A stretch of 64,000 nt of DNA from Megasphaera vaginalis (ex Bordigoni et al. 2020). GTDB lineage: Bacteria > Bacillota > Negativicutes > Veillonellales > Megasphaeraceae. Numbering within the stretch: position 1 is the stretch's first letter; each line of letters starts with the position of its first letter. The stretch lies in assembly GCF_900240295.1 (NCBI RefSeq), contig NZ_OEQB01000004.1, positions 1 to 64,000 of the forward strand, in the 5' to 3' direction. The translations under genes and the position numbers were made by a program. A model generated the notes under the pieces. That model was not told the origin of the DNA. It did not search any database and saw only the letters and a list, made by a program, of their open reading frames with translations. Of the stretch, positions 36,958 to 44,672 are shown piece by piece.

Positions 36958-37987
36958 CGGTTGCCGTCCTTCCCGAAACGGCAACGTGCGGCACGTCGAC
37001 AAAGGTTCCGTGAAAATGTTTGAGCCCTCGTTTGAAGAAGCTGTCGCCGACGATCACGTCGAATCTATCGCAGTCGGCCAGGGCAATGAACTCGTCTTCC
37101 TCGCGAAGGGCCACATCACCGGCAGCCGCCAACTGCGGCGCCAACGTAAACCATGTCGCCACCGTGACGGCAGCCGCTCCTCTGTCCAACAACTGCTGTC
37201 GCAAAGCGTTGGCCGCCACCTGCTGGTGCACGACGAGAATCGTCCTGCCCTTTACGGCGCAATCAAGGTGCGGCAAAACGGGATACGCCGCTTCATAAGG
37301 AGTATTACAGTACCGCTCCAGATACGCGGCGCTCTTCAGTCCGGCCGGCGAAAGAACGATATTCTTCTCTGCCGTCGCCGCCTCTTCGATCACGTCCAAG
37401 CTGCCGCGCCCGTAGATGAGGACATCTTGCCAGCCCGCCTTCTTAAGAGCCGCCGTGATCGCCGTCACATCATCTGCCCGCAGCAGGTCGAGCGGCGAAG
37501 CGCCGATGACCCCGACGGTACGACGCCGGCGCGGCCTGTCGGTTACCGTAAACGTCCGAAAAAGTTCTGCATAAGCCTTTTCTATGCCCGTATCGTAAAA
37601 ATCCATGCCAGAAGAATCAATGGCCATAACCGGCAGGTGAAGCCGTTTCTCCGCCAGCCGTTTCAACGCTCTGTAATCGGTACCGATGACAGCCGGTACG
37701 GGCGTGCCGATAATCGCGGCAAAGGAGGCGTCAATCGTCTTCGCCGCTTCGCAAAGTTTATCGACAAGACGGTCGTCACGTCCCAAGACGGCGTCCATAT
37801 CTCGCAGGCCGGCACTGAAAACGGCGCTGCGCCTGCCGAACCAGCGCGGTTCGTCAAAACCGCAGATATTCCCGGCGCAACCGCCGGCATCGCAGATGAC
37901 GACGATCCCTCCCAACTCGTAGAGAACAGACGAAACCCCCGCTTGGTCGGGCGCAAAGGGAGAAATATATTTCCACAATCCTTTCAT
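36950..37987 (-). CDS. nitrogenase-component-1-like protein D2
   Basis: A 345-residue paralogue of D1. The N-terminal region reads VVICDAGGCAGNICGFDEPRW, with Cys32, Cys37 and Cys42; Cys37 aligns with Cys37 of D1, while the flanking two are new. A TDYRALKRLAEK segment matches TDFQGIEKVTER of D1, and the middle-domain GASPLDLLRAD matches GLTPLDFSVVG. It is shorter than D1, mostly by a reduced C-terminus. Start at 37987 has AAGGAGA at 6 bases. It sits between K2 and hypF. It would pair with K2; the function is unknown. Confidence 0.83.
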   Translation of the reverse strand: MKGLWKYISPFAPDQAGVSSVLYELGGIVVICDAGGCAGNICGFDEPRWFGRRSAVFSAGLRDMDAVLGRDDRLVDKLCEAAKTIDASFAAIIGTPVPAVIGTDYRALKRLAEKRLHLPVMAIDSSGMDFYDTGIEKAYAELFRTFTVTDRPRRRRTVGVIGASPLDLLRADDVTAITAALKKAGWQDVLIYGRGSLDVIEEAATAEKNIVLSPAGLKSAAYLERYCNTPYEAAYPVLPHLDCAVKGRTILVVHQQVAANALRQQLLDRGAAAVTVATWFTLAPQLAAAGDVALREEDEFIALADCDRFDVIVGDSFFKRGLKHFHGTFVDVPHVAVSGRTATDD

Positions 37988-37989
37988 AT

Positions 37990-39288
37990 TTATTCTCCTT
38001 TTCCTTTCTCCATCACCTTCTGCAGTGAACGAAACAGTTTCGTCACACCGGCATAGCCGAAAGGCTGCCGTTCTTCCGTCCACAGAACCCGGGCGGCGTC
38101 AGGATGATAATACGCCGCGTCCTTGCCGATCGTCGCCGTAACGGCGGCGTCAGGCTCATAGTACAGCATGGACGGAGATAAATTGGACATGATCTTCGTC
38201 TCCGGACTGAGCCGGGCCAGTTGGCGGATATAAACGAACCGTTCCGGCGTCACCGTGCCGTAAATCTCGGCCACGCGCAAACCGTAACGACAGAGCGCGA
38301 CAGAGAGCTCGAACGGGTCGGCATTGGCCATTTCGCCGACGGCGAAAACGGTATCGCCGTGCATTGCCGTAAACAGACCGACAGCTTCCTTCGCTTCCTC
38401 AAAATAGGCCCCGTCATCAAAAGTCATCCCCAAGGCGTTGGCAAAAATCGCATATTGACGCCGGATCTTTTCGATGTCGTACAGCCTCGTCAATTCGACG
38501 CCCGGCATATGAAGCCGCTCCTGCAAATCCCGGGCGGCCAATCTTGACTCTTCGTGCAAAACGAGGTTGAAGTTGGCAGCTCCCATCTCCTGATATTCTT
38601 CAAATGTCTTACAACGGGAGATTTCCTGAATTTTTTTTACGCCTGCCCGGCGAAGTAAGGGATAAATTTCACAAGAATCGATGAGGGGAGAAAAGTATCC
38701 GAGAATATTGACATGATCCGCCTCTTTCGGCCGCTCCTCCAACAGGGAGTATACGGCCTGGCGCACGGCAACCATCGGCGGCTTCCGCCCCTCCCGCGTC
38801 AGGGCGTACATATAACACGGCACGACAGGCAGCCCCACAGCCGCCGCTGCTTTACGGCAAACCCGTTCCATATCGGTTCCCAACAGCGCATCGACACAGG
38901 TCAGACAGATCATGACAACGGAAGGGCGCGCTTCAAGACTGGCGCAGATTTCGCCGACGGCTTGCGGAAGTTTTGTCAAATGCCGTCCGGTAACGATATC
39001 GGTTTCATCCATAATATAAAAGAAAAAGCGCTCGCTGTAACCGCTCATTTCGCTGAGAATCGTCGTATTCCTGCCGCAGCAGCCGGGGCCGACGAGGAGC
39101 ATGACCGAGCCGGGAATGGCAAGTCCGGCCCGTTTAACGCCGAACCCTTCGGCGCCGGGCGAATTAAAAGCCAATGCGGCCGGCGAATTATAAATCAGAT
39201 GTTCCGCCGTAATAAACGCGGCGGGAATTTGTTCGACGCCTGCAGCCGCAAGATCGGCCGCTGTACAAACATAAGCTTTAGGTGTCAT
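37990..39288 (-). CDS. nitrogenase-component-1-like protein K2
   Basis: A 432-residue component-1-like protein. Cys70/Cys71 in [10 protein letters not shown] match the GPxGC cluster ligand, and Cys115, Cys128 and Cys131 ([15 protein letters not shown]) match the second ligand region of NifK. Start at ATG 39288 follows AAGGGAG and overlaps the NifH-like gene by 11 bases. The [16 protein letters not shown] segment is shared with K1. Compared with K1 its Cys pattern is closer to classic NifK, suggesting that the two pairs have different roles. Confidence 0.85.
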   Translation of the reverse strand: MTPKAYVCTAADLAAAGVEQIPAAFITAEHLIYNSPAALAFNSPGAEGFGVKRAGLAIPGSVMLLVGPGCCGRNTTILSEMSGYSERFFFYIMDETDIVTGRHLTKLPQAVGEICASLEARPSVVMICLTCVDALLGTDMERVCRKAAAAVGLPVVPCYMYALTREGRKPPMVAVRQAVYSLLEERPKEADHVNILGYFSPLIDSCEIYPLLRRAGVKKIQEISRCKTFEEYQEMGAANFNLVLHEESRLAARDLQERLHMPGVELTRLYDIEKIRRQYAIFANALGMTFDDGAYFEEAKEAVGLFTAMHGDTVFAVGEMANADPFELSVALCRYGLRVAEIYGTVTPERFVYIRQLARLSPETKIMSNLSPSMLYYEPDAAVTATIGKDAAYYHPDAARVLWTEERQPFGYAGVTKLFRSLQKVMEKGKGE

Positions 39289-40048
39289 GATCGGCTCCCT
39301 TATCTGCCAACAGCGTCTTGGCAATGGTTAGGAAATTTCGGCTGATCGGCAATGACGGATCGCCTTCAATGACCGTCTTGCCGCTCTCTTCAAAGCGGAT
39401 AATATCATCGCTGCGGGGAATATCGCCGATAATTTCCAGCCCTCGTTCAGCGGCAAAAGTCCGTACCTTTCGTTCTTCGTCGGGAATATTTCGGCGATTC
39501 AAAATGATGCCGCCCATTTTGGCGTAGCTTCTGTCGGCAAAATTGCAGACAGCGGTATAAATGTTATTAGCCGCATAAAGCGACATTTTTTCACCGGACG
39601 TAACAATAATGACGATCTCAGCGTAGCCTTCCCGGATTGGCGCGGCAAAGCCGCCGCAGACGACATCACCGAGAACGTCGTACAACACGACATCCGGCCC
39701 GTACTGCGCAAAAAGCCCCAGATCCTCCAGGAGACTGAACGTCGCCACAATACCGCGGCCGGCACATCCCAAGCCCGGCGTCGGTCCGCCCGTTTCAAGG
39801 CAGAGAACGCCGCCGAAGCCAATTTTCGACACCGCTTCGATAGACTCCGGTTCCATATCGAAATCGCGCATATAATTCATAATCGGCTGTACGGGCTGAC
39901 CGCCTAAAAGGTTGAATGTCGAATCGGCTTTGGGATCGCAACCGATCTGAATAACCCGTTTCCCCAGAACGGCAAATGCCGCGGCAAGATTGCTCGTGAT
40001 CGTCGATTTGCCGATGCCGCCTTTACCGTAAATGGCAATTTTTAGCAT
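39278..40048 (-). CDS. NifH-like Fe protein 2
   Basis: A 256-residue paralogue of the Fe protein at 29039-29788. It keeps [17 protein letters not shown], Cys95 (GLGCAGRG) and Cys131 (GDVVCGG), so it should hydrolyse ATP and carry a 4Fe-4S cluster. The two Fe proteins are clearly related throughout but differ at many positions outside the motifs, suggesting an old duplication. Start at 40048 follows AAAGGAG; the longer frame upstream covers the previous gene in another frame and is not real. It is second in the operon, 16 bases after the TM1266-like gene. Confidence 0.93.
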   Translation of the reverse strand: MLKIAIYGKGGIGKSTITSNLAAAFAVLGKRVIQIGCDPKADSTFNLLGGQPVQPIMNYMRDFDMEPESIEAVSKIGFGGVLCLETGGPTPGLGCAGRGIVATFSLLEDLGLFAQYGPDVVLYDVLGDVVCGGFAAPIREGYAEIVIIVTSGEKMSLYAANNIYTAVCNFADRSYAKMGGIILNRRNIPDEERKVRTFAAERGLEIIGDIPRSDDIIRFEESGKTVIEGDPSLPISRNFLTIAKTLLADKGADHDT

Positions 40049-40064
40049 GAAAACTCCTTTGTGC

Positions 40065-40319
40065 CTAATCAGGCAAATTGGCATAAATCGTCTTCGCCGT
40101 AACGTGCGGCACCATGCCGAGCTTGCCGGCGACGGCGCTGATGACGGGCTGCGGCGCGTCGAGAACGATGCTGATGACGGAAATGTTCCGCTGCTGATAT
40201 GGCAGCCCCATGCGTCCGATAATATACGAATTATAGGTATGCAGAATCTCATTCAGCGCTTCCGCAGCAGCGGGATCGCTGACGATGATACCGATCAGGG
40301 CAACACGCGTTTCTTCCAT
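40065..40319 (-). CDS. TM1266-type putative iron-only hydrogenase system regulator
   Basis: An 84-residue ACT-like small protein of the family often encoded beside hydE/hydF/hydG. The pattern [12 protein letters not shown]...[19 protein letters not shown] and [21 protein letters not shown] is typical. Members are thought to be ligand-responsive regulators, without clear proof. It is the first gene of the 14-gene operon. Start at 40319 with GAGGAGG upstream; an in-frame ATG 30 bases earlier lacks a site. Its presence, together with hydF at the far end, links the nitrogenase-like operon to [FeFe]-hydrogenase maturation. Confidence 0.85.
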   Translation of the reverse strand: MEETRVALIGIIVSDPAAAEALNEILHTYNSYIIGRMGLPYQQRNISVISIVLDAPQPVISAVAGKLGMVPHVTAKTIYANLPD

Positions 40320-40358
40320 CTTATCCTCCTCGTCGCTTACAGAAAACACACAGAAAAA

Positions 40359-40380
40359 CCCCTATGCGAAGGCATAGGGG
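40359..40380 (-). terminator. leader terminator or attenuator before the nitrogenase-like operon
   Basis: CCCCTATGC and GCATAGGGG form a 9-base stem with a 4-base loop. On the minus strand it is followed by TTTTTCTGT and lies 40 bases upstream of the first start codon, within the predicted transcript. No other gene needs a terminator here, so it may be a conditional attenuator. A second hairpin, CGGAGG/CCTCCG (40410-40426), precedes it. Confidence 0.55.
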
Positions 40381-40495
40381 TAGTGCGCGCATATAATCCC
40401 GCCTTCTCGCGGAGGACGAGCCTCCGTAGATCAGTACGATAAACAAAAAATCCGGTTTGCCGTCAGTCTCCGCTTTCGGCGTACCGCTTTCGTCA

Positions 40496-40524
40496 AGTAT
40501 ATCATGTCCCGGCGGCAGCGGCAA
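40496..40524 (-). promoter_or_regulatory. candidate promoter of the nitrogenase-like/hyp/hydF operon
   Basis: On the minus strand TTGCCG (40519-40524), a 17-base spacer and TATACT (40496-40501). This predicts a leader of about 165-170 bases before the first start at 40319. Confidence 0.5.
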
Positions 40525-40596
40525 CCGTTCCGCGCTTTCCATCCCGCGTAAATCATGGTATCATGAAAGAGACCCGTCGGCATTGGAGGTGATACG

Positions 40597-40797
40597 ATGA
40601 TTTGCAAAACCTGCGGTACCGAATTGCGGGACGGCGTACGCATGTGTCCTATTTGCGGCACCCAACAGATCACGCCGCCGCAGCCGCCGAAAAATATACG
40701 AAACAATCCCAAAATATTCACGAAAACAAGAGTCGTCAGTTTTCTCCTGATCCTCTTCTTCATCGGTGTCGGCCTCTGGCGTATGCTGACACAATAA
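40597..40797 (+). CDS. small zinc-ribbon protein with one membrane helix
   Basis: A 66-residue protein. The N-terminus has a zinc ribbon, CKTCGTELRDGVRMCPICG (Cys3, Cys6, Cys17, Cys20), followed by a Pro-rich linker and a single C-terminal hydrophobic helix (about 47-62). It starts behind GGAGGTG and ends before a strong terminator. Such tail-anchored ribbon proteins are common in Firmicutes with unknown roles. Confidence 0.75.
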   Translation: MICKTCGTELRDGVRMCPICGTQQITPPQPPKNIRNNPKIFTKTRVVSFLLILFFIGVGLWRMLTQ

Positions 40798-40833
40798 AAA
40801 GAGACGGGCTCGGCAAAGAGTCCGTCTCTTTTT
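40796..40833 (+). terminator. terminator of the zinc-ribbon gene (also faces bcd)
   Basis: AAAAAGAGACGG pairs with CCGTCTCTTTTT. It overlaps the stop codon of the zinc-ribbon gene and lies 27 bases from the bcd stop, so it can end both. Confidence 0.85.
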
Positions 40834-40859
40834 ATCAACGATATCGGTCAATCACATGA

Positions 40860-42005
40860 TTACCGGAGAATAGCACCGGAAATAATCATCTGCTGTACCT
40901 GATTCGTACCTTCATATATCTGTGTGATCTTCGCATCGCGCATATAGCGTTCAACAGGATATTCCCGCGTAAAGCCATAACCGCCGAATACCTGAACAGC
41001 ATCTGTCGTTACCTGCATGGCTACATCGGAAGCATATTTTTTAGCAATAGCGGCATCCATCGAATAGGACTTCACATCAGGCTGCGACATTTTCCATGCC
41101 GCCTGATATACAGCCCAACGTGCCGTTTCGATTTTCAGCTTCATATCGGCAAGCATGAACGCAATCGCCTGTTTGGTAGCAATCGGTTTGCCGAACTGTA
41201 CACGTTCTTTTGCGTATTTTACGGCTTCGTTATACGCGCCTTCGGCAATGCCGAGAGCCTGTGCGCCAACGCCGACACGACCGCCATCCAAGGTCATCAT
41301 CGCGATTTTAAAGCCTTCCCCTTCTTTGCCGAGCATGTTGGCAGCGGGAACGCGAACGTCCTGGAAAACCAACTCGCGCTGCACAGATGCACGGATCCCC
41401 ATCTTAACTTCTTTTTTGCCGTACGTGAACCCCGGGGTTCCTTTTTCAACAATGAAAGCACTCATGCCTTTAGCGCCTTTGGATTTATCTGTCGCAGCGA
41501 AAACGACGGTAACTTCCGCTTCCCCGCCGTTCGTATTGAAGACTTTGGCGCCGTTCAAAACGTAATAATCGCCGTCTTTAACAGCCGTCGTGGAGCCGTT
41601 CAAAGCATCTGTACCGGCATTCGGTTCTGTCAGGCCGAAGGCACCGAGGCTGGTACCTTGCGCCAACGGAACGAGATATTTCTTTTTCTGTTCCGGCGTC
41701 CCGAACTTCCAAATCGGCCAAGAGCAAAGCATCGTGTGAACTTCGAAGCTCAATGCAATGGAAGGATCAATTTTGGCAACTTCTTCGCAAGCAACCGCCA
41801 AGCTGAGAAAGTCGGCGCCGACACCGCCGTTTTCTTCTTCGTAAGGAATGCCGAGAAGCCCTAATTTACCCATTTCATCAACGATAGCCCGATCAAAAAC
41901 TTCATTTTCGTCGCGGTCTTTTACGGTCGGAGCCAATTTCTTTTCTGCAAAATCTTTCGCAAGGTTGGCAATGTCCAATTGCATTTCATTAAGCTTAAAA
42001 TCCAT
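40860..42005 (-). CDS. bcd: butyryl-CoA dehydrogenase (short-chain acyl-CoA dehydrogenase)
   Basis: A 381-residue FAD enzyme that reduces crotonyl-CoA to butyryl-CoA, the last redox step of butyrate formation, usually bifurcating with EtfAB. It has the acyl-CoA dehydrogenase pattern: LTEPNAGTDALN near the flavin, GVGAQALGIAEGA, and the catalytic Glu in IYEGTNQVQQ near the C-terminus. The length is normal for the stand-alone enzyme. Etf genes are not nearby. A hairpin separates it from crt upstream. Confidence 0.92.
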   Translation of the reverse strand: MDFKLNEMQLDIANLAKDFAEKKLAPTVKDRDENEVFDRAIVDEMGKLGLLGIPYEEENGGVGADFLSLAVACEEVAKIDPSIALSFEVHTMLCSWPIWKFGTPEQKKKYLVPLAQGTSLGAFGLTEPNAGTDALNGSTTAVKDGDYYVLNGAKVFNTNGGEAEVTVVFAATDKSKGAKGMSAFIVEKGTPGFTYGKKEVKMGIRASVQRELVFQDVRVPAANMLGKEGEGFKIAMMTLDGGRVGVGAQALGIAEGAYNEAVKYAKERVQFGKPIATKQAIAFMLADMKLKIETARWAVYQAAWKMSQPDVKSYSMDAAIAKKYASDVAMQVTTDAVQVFGGYGFTREYPVERYMRDAKITQIYEGTNQVQQMIISGAILR

Positions 42006-42061
42006 GTTAACTTATCCTCCTATAGAGTGAGTTTTTTCCTGTTGAACAGGTTTTATAAATT

Positions 42062-42092
42062 ATTACGGCTTAAGCCAAAGACTTAAGCCGTA
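42062..42092 (-). terminator. hairpin between crt and bcd
   Basis: TTACGGCTTAAG and CTTAAGCCGTAA form a 12-base perfect stem. The T run is weak, so it may only partly terminate, or may shield mRNA ends and set the ratio of Crt to Bcd. Confidence 0.55.
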
Positions 42093-42126
42093 ACCAGACT
42101 GAATCTATTTCGTTCAAAAACACATT

Positions 42127-42909
42127 TTATTTATCTGTAAAATGTTTTTCCCGTTTTTCAACGAATGCGGCCATGCCTTCTTTTTGATCATCTGTAGAGA
42201 AGCAAAGAGCAAATACTTCATCTTCATAAGCGATACCAGTAACGACGTCGCAGTTGATACCGCGATTGATGGCAGCCTTGGAGAGCTGAACAGCAACCTT
42301 AGCATTGCCGGCGATCTGGTTGGCAACTTTAAGAACTTCCGCCATCAATTGATCCTGCGGAACAACTTTGTTAACCAAACCGATGCGATATGCTTCTTCA
42401 GCGTTGATCATATTTGCGCGGAAAATCAATTCTTTACCATAGCCGCGACCAACGACACGGGGCAGACGCTGTGTGCCGCCGAAACCAGGAGTAATGCCGA
42501 GGCCGACTTCAGGCTGACCGAATTTGGCATTATCAGATGCATAACGGAAATCGCAAGCGCAGGCGAGTTCGCAACCGCCGCCCAGAGCGAAACCGTTTAC
42601 AGCGGCAATAACCGGCTGCGGCAGGTTTTCGATGCGAGTAAAGGTATCTTGTGCAATTTTGCCGAAAGTACGGCCTTCAACAGGAGTCTTGGTGGACATT
42701 TCCACGATATCGGCACCGGCTACGAAGGATTTTGCGCCGTCGCCTGTAACGACAACAACTTTTACTTCGGGATCGACTTCGATCTTGCCAACGCAATCAT
42801 TCAGTTCCATAACTGTTGCCGTGTTCAATGCGTTGAGAGCCTTCGGACGGGAAATCGTCAGAATACCGATAGAGCCTTGCTTTTCAAATTTGATGTTTTC
42901 ATAAGCCAT
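42127..42909 (-). CDS. crt: crotonase (3-hydroxybutyryl-CoA dehydratase)
   Basis: A 260-residue enoyl-CoA hydratase family enzyme that makes crotonyl-CoA from 3-hydroxybutyryl-CoA. The oxyanion-hole regions (SFVAGADIVEM and NGFALGGGCELA) and the catalytic Glu in FGQPEVGLGITPGFGGTQRL are present. It has GAGGAGG upstream. With bcd downstream it gives the final steps of butyrate synthesis; thiolase and 3-hydroxybutyryl-CoA dehydrogenase are not in the window. Confidence 0.92.
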   Translation of the reverse strand: MAYENIKFEKQGSIGILTISRPKALNALNTATVMELNDCVGKIEVDPEVKVVVVTGDGAKSFVAGADIVEMSTKTPVEGRTFGKIAQDTFTRIENLPQPVIAAVNGFALGGGCELACACDFRYASDNAKFGQPEVGLGITPGFGGTQRLPRVVGRGYGKELIFRANMINAEEAYRIGLVNKVVPQDQLMAEVLKVANQIAGNAKVAVQLSKAAINRGINCDVVTGIAYEDEVFALCFSTDDQKEGMAAFVEKREKHFTDK

Positions 42910-42991
42910 TTCACATGACCTCCTCTAAAGTAATATAAATGCGAAACGAGAAGTTAGACATATAAGAAGTATGCCTTAACCGTTTACGTAT

Positions 42992-43016
42992 AGTATACCA
43001 TGTTCCATATGGAACA
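42992..43016 (-). promoter_or_regulatory. crt promoter with overlapping operator palindrome
   Basis: A perfect 16-base palindrome, TGTTCCATATGGAACA (43001-43016), sits between the -10 TATACT (minus strand, 42992-42997) and the -35 region. Such a site would block polymerase if bound. The divergent HTH gene at 43160 is the natural candidate for its binder. Confidence 0.6.
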
Positions 43017-43072
43017 AAACAGGACTGATTTGACTTTTTTTGCATAGTTTTGATTCAAAATACCGCTTTTGC

Positions 43073-43100
43073 TTGAGATATTTGCATAACGTGATAGAAT
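43073..43100 (+). promoter_or_regulatory. candidate promoter of the HTH regulator gene
   Basis: TTGAGA (43073-43078), a 16-base spacer and TAGAAT (43095-43100), about 60 bases upstream of the start. Confidence 0.4.
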
Positions 43101-43159
43101 AGAATATATGACTTGACTAATTATGCACTAATATATACGAAAGATGAAAGGGGATCTTC

Positions 43160-44626
43160 ATGATTTCGGAAAGTTATGCTGCTACTTTAAAGCGATTGAT
43201 TACATTCACGCAGACGAAATTCATTTCTCTTGCCGACATCGTCGGATATGACATTTCTTACGTCAGCAAGTGGAGTAACGGAACCAAGCTTCCCTCTTCC
43301 AAATATGTCGAACGAATCAATGAAGAAATGGGGCACTATTTCGCCGATATCATCATCAGCAAAAAAAAGGAGGAGGCGTTCTACAAATCTTTTCCGATCA
43401 CGCCGAATCCGGAAAATCTCGGTTTTGAAATCGGGCAGTATCTTTGTGCCGCCTACAGAGCGACAGTGCGACAAAAAAGCACGCCGAAAAACAAGGAAAC
43501 GAAATCCGCCGTCCGCGTCATTACAGGCTTCCACGATACGGCGACATTTATTACCGATGCCCTGCAAAAAGGCATCCAAAGTCTGGAAGGCGACGGTGAA
43601 CTCTTAATCTTCGGCGAATTTTGCAACCTCTTCGATGCCGGCTTTTGGAAAAACTTCAACAACATCAATCTGGGCATGTCGAACCTAGCCGTCCATGTCG
43701 GCCTTGACTTGGAACGCCTGGAAAAAAATCCCGCTTACATCACGCACATCTACACTATTTTAAACCGTTTCCTGGATATTGATTTTTCCTTTTATGATGC
43801 CAAGGATATTCAGAACACGAATCTCATCATTTTAAAAGATATCTTCGTCATTCAATACGCCATGACGACGCCGGCGCGTTTCAACATGTGCACCTACATT
43901 TACGACGAAGCCATGGTCCGGGATATTTATGAGAAATTCAGCTTCAATGCGAATGAAAAAAAGCGGCTCCTCTTCCCCGTCAACTCTCTGGGCATGGACG
44001 AGCTGGGATTTCGCTCATCTTTCTATGCGACGAATCGCTTCTTCTGGTTTTTGACAAACGGATTCGACTTTCTTTTGCCGCATGCGGTTTTCGAAAACAT
44101 CATGCAGAGCGTCCCGCCGGAACAGGCATTCTCCGTAACGCGGCTTTGCGTGATGTGGGAAGAAATCCTGGGCAAGTCGGAGATGGATTTCATCGTGCCG
44201 GCGACGTCGCTGATCCGCTATCTGGAATCAGGGTATATCTACTTGACCGACATTGAATATAATCTGACCGTAGACGAACGGAAGCAACATTTCAAAACCG
44301 TGACGGACACGATGAACAAGAACAGCGCGATTACGATGGGGACGCTCCTGTCATCGCCAGAAACAAGCTCATACTGCGGCGGCAATCTTTCTTTTTACTC
44401 GAACTATTCGACAGGCTTCCTGAAAAAGAACAGGCAGTATATACGCAATAAGGCGAAAGCGTTTTATATGATCGTCGACGAACGATTTCACGCGATTCTG
44501 CTCAACTCATTCCAGAGCTTAAAAGCGCTGCCCCAGTATCAACAATATTCGGCCGACGAGCTTACGGAGAAATACGAACTGTACAAACCGCTCATTGAGC
44601 GAACGCTGCTGTTAAAAAAAGGATAA
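43160..44626 (+). CDS. large HTH-domain protein, probable transcription regulator
   Basis: A 488-residue soluble protein. The first 60 residues resemble an XRE/Cro-like helix-turn-helix (SLADIVGYDISYVSKWSNGTKLPSSKYVERI). The rest (about 100-488) is a long domain that I do not recognise, with no membrane helices and rich in Phe and Tyr; it may sense a ligand. Start follows AAAGGGG. It is divergent from crt-bcd, whose promoter carries a palindrome, so it may control butyrate genes. It converges with the CoA-transferase gene. Confidence 0.7.
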   Translation: MISESYAATLKRLITFTQTKFISLADIVGYDISYVSKWSNGTKLPSSKYVERINEEMGHYFADIIISKKKEEAFYKSFPITPNPENLGFEIGQYLCAAYRATVRQKSTPKNKETKSAVRVITGFHDTATFITDALQKGIQSLEGDGELLIFGEFCNLFDAGFWKNFNNINLGMSNLAVHVGLDLERLEKNPAYITHIYTILNRFLDIDFSFYDAKDIQNTNLIILKDIFVIQYAMTTPARFNMCTYIYDEAMVRDIYEKFSFNANEKKRLLFPVNSLGMDELGFRSSFYATNRFFWFLTNGFDFLLPHAVFENIMQSVPPEQAFSVTRLCVMWEEILGKSEMDFIVPATSLIRYLESGYIYLTDIEYNLTVDERKQHFKTVTDTMNKNSAITMGTLLSSPETSSYCGGNLSFYSNYSTGFLKKNRQYIRNKAKAFYMIVDERFHAILLNSFQSLKALPQYQQYSADELTEKYELYKPLIERTLLLKKG

Positions 44627-44628
44627 AT

Positions 44629-44655
44629 AAAAGGTCTCCTTTACGGAGACCTTTT
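44629..44655 (+). terminator. terminator after the HTH regulator gene
   Basis: AAAAGGTCTCC pairs with GGAGACCTTTT around a 5-base loop, followed by more T. It also faces the stop of the converging CoA-transferase gene. Confidence 0.88.
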
Positions 44656-44672
44656 TTTATTATTCTGACCGG

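Noticed and set aside
28504-40319. True nitrogen fixation (nifHDK)
   Set aside because: D/K-like proteins lack the full set of P-cluster and FeMo-cofactor ligands, and nifB, nifE and nifN are absent from the window.
40321-40542. 73-codon minus-strand frame upstream of the TM1266-like gene
   Set aside because: It overlaps the predicted promoter, has no ribosome-binding site, and its end runs through the terminator hairpin; leader RNA is the simpler reading.
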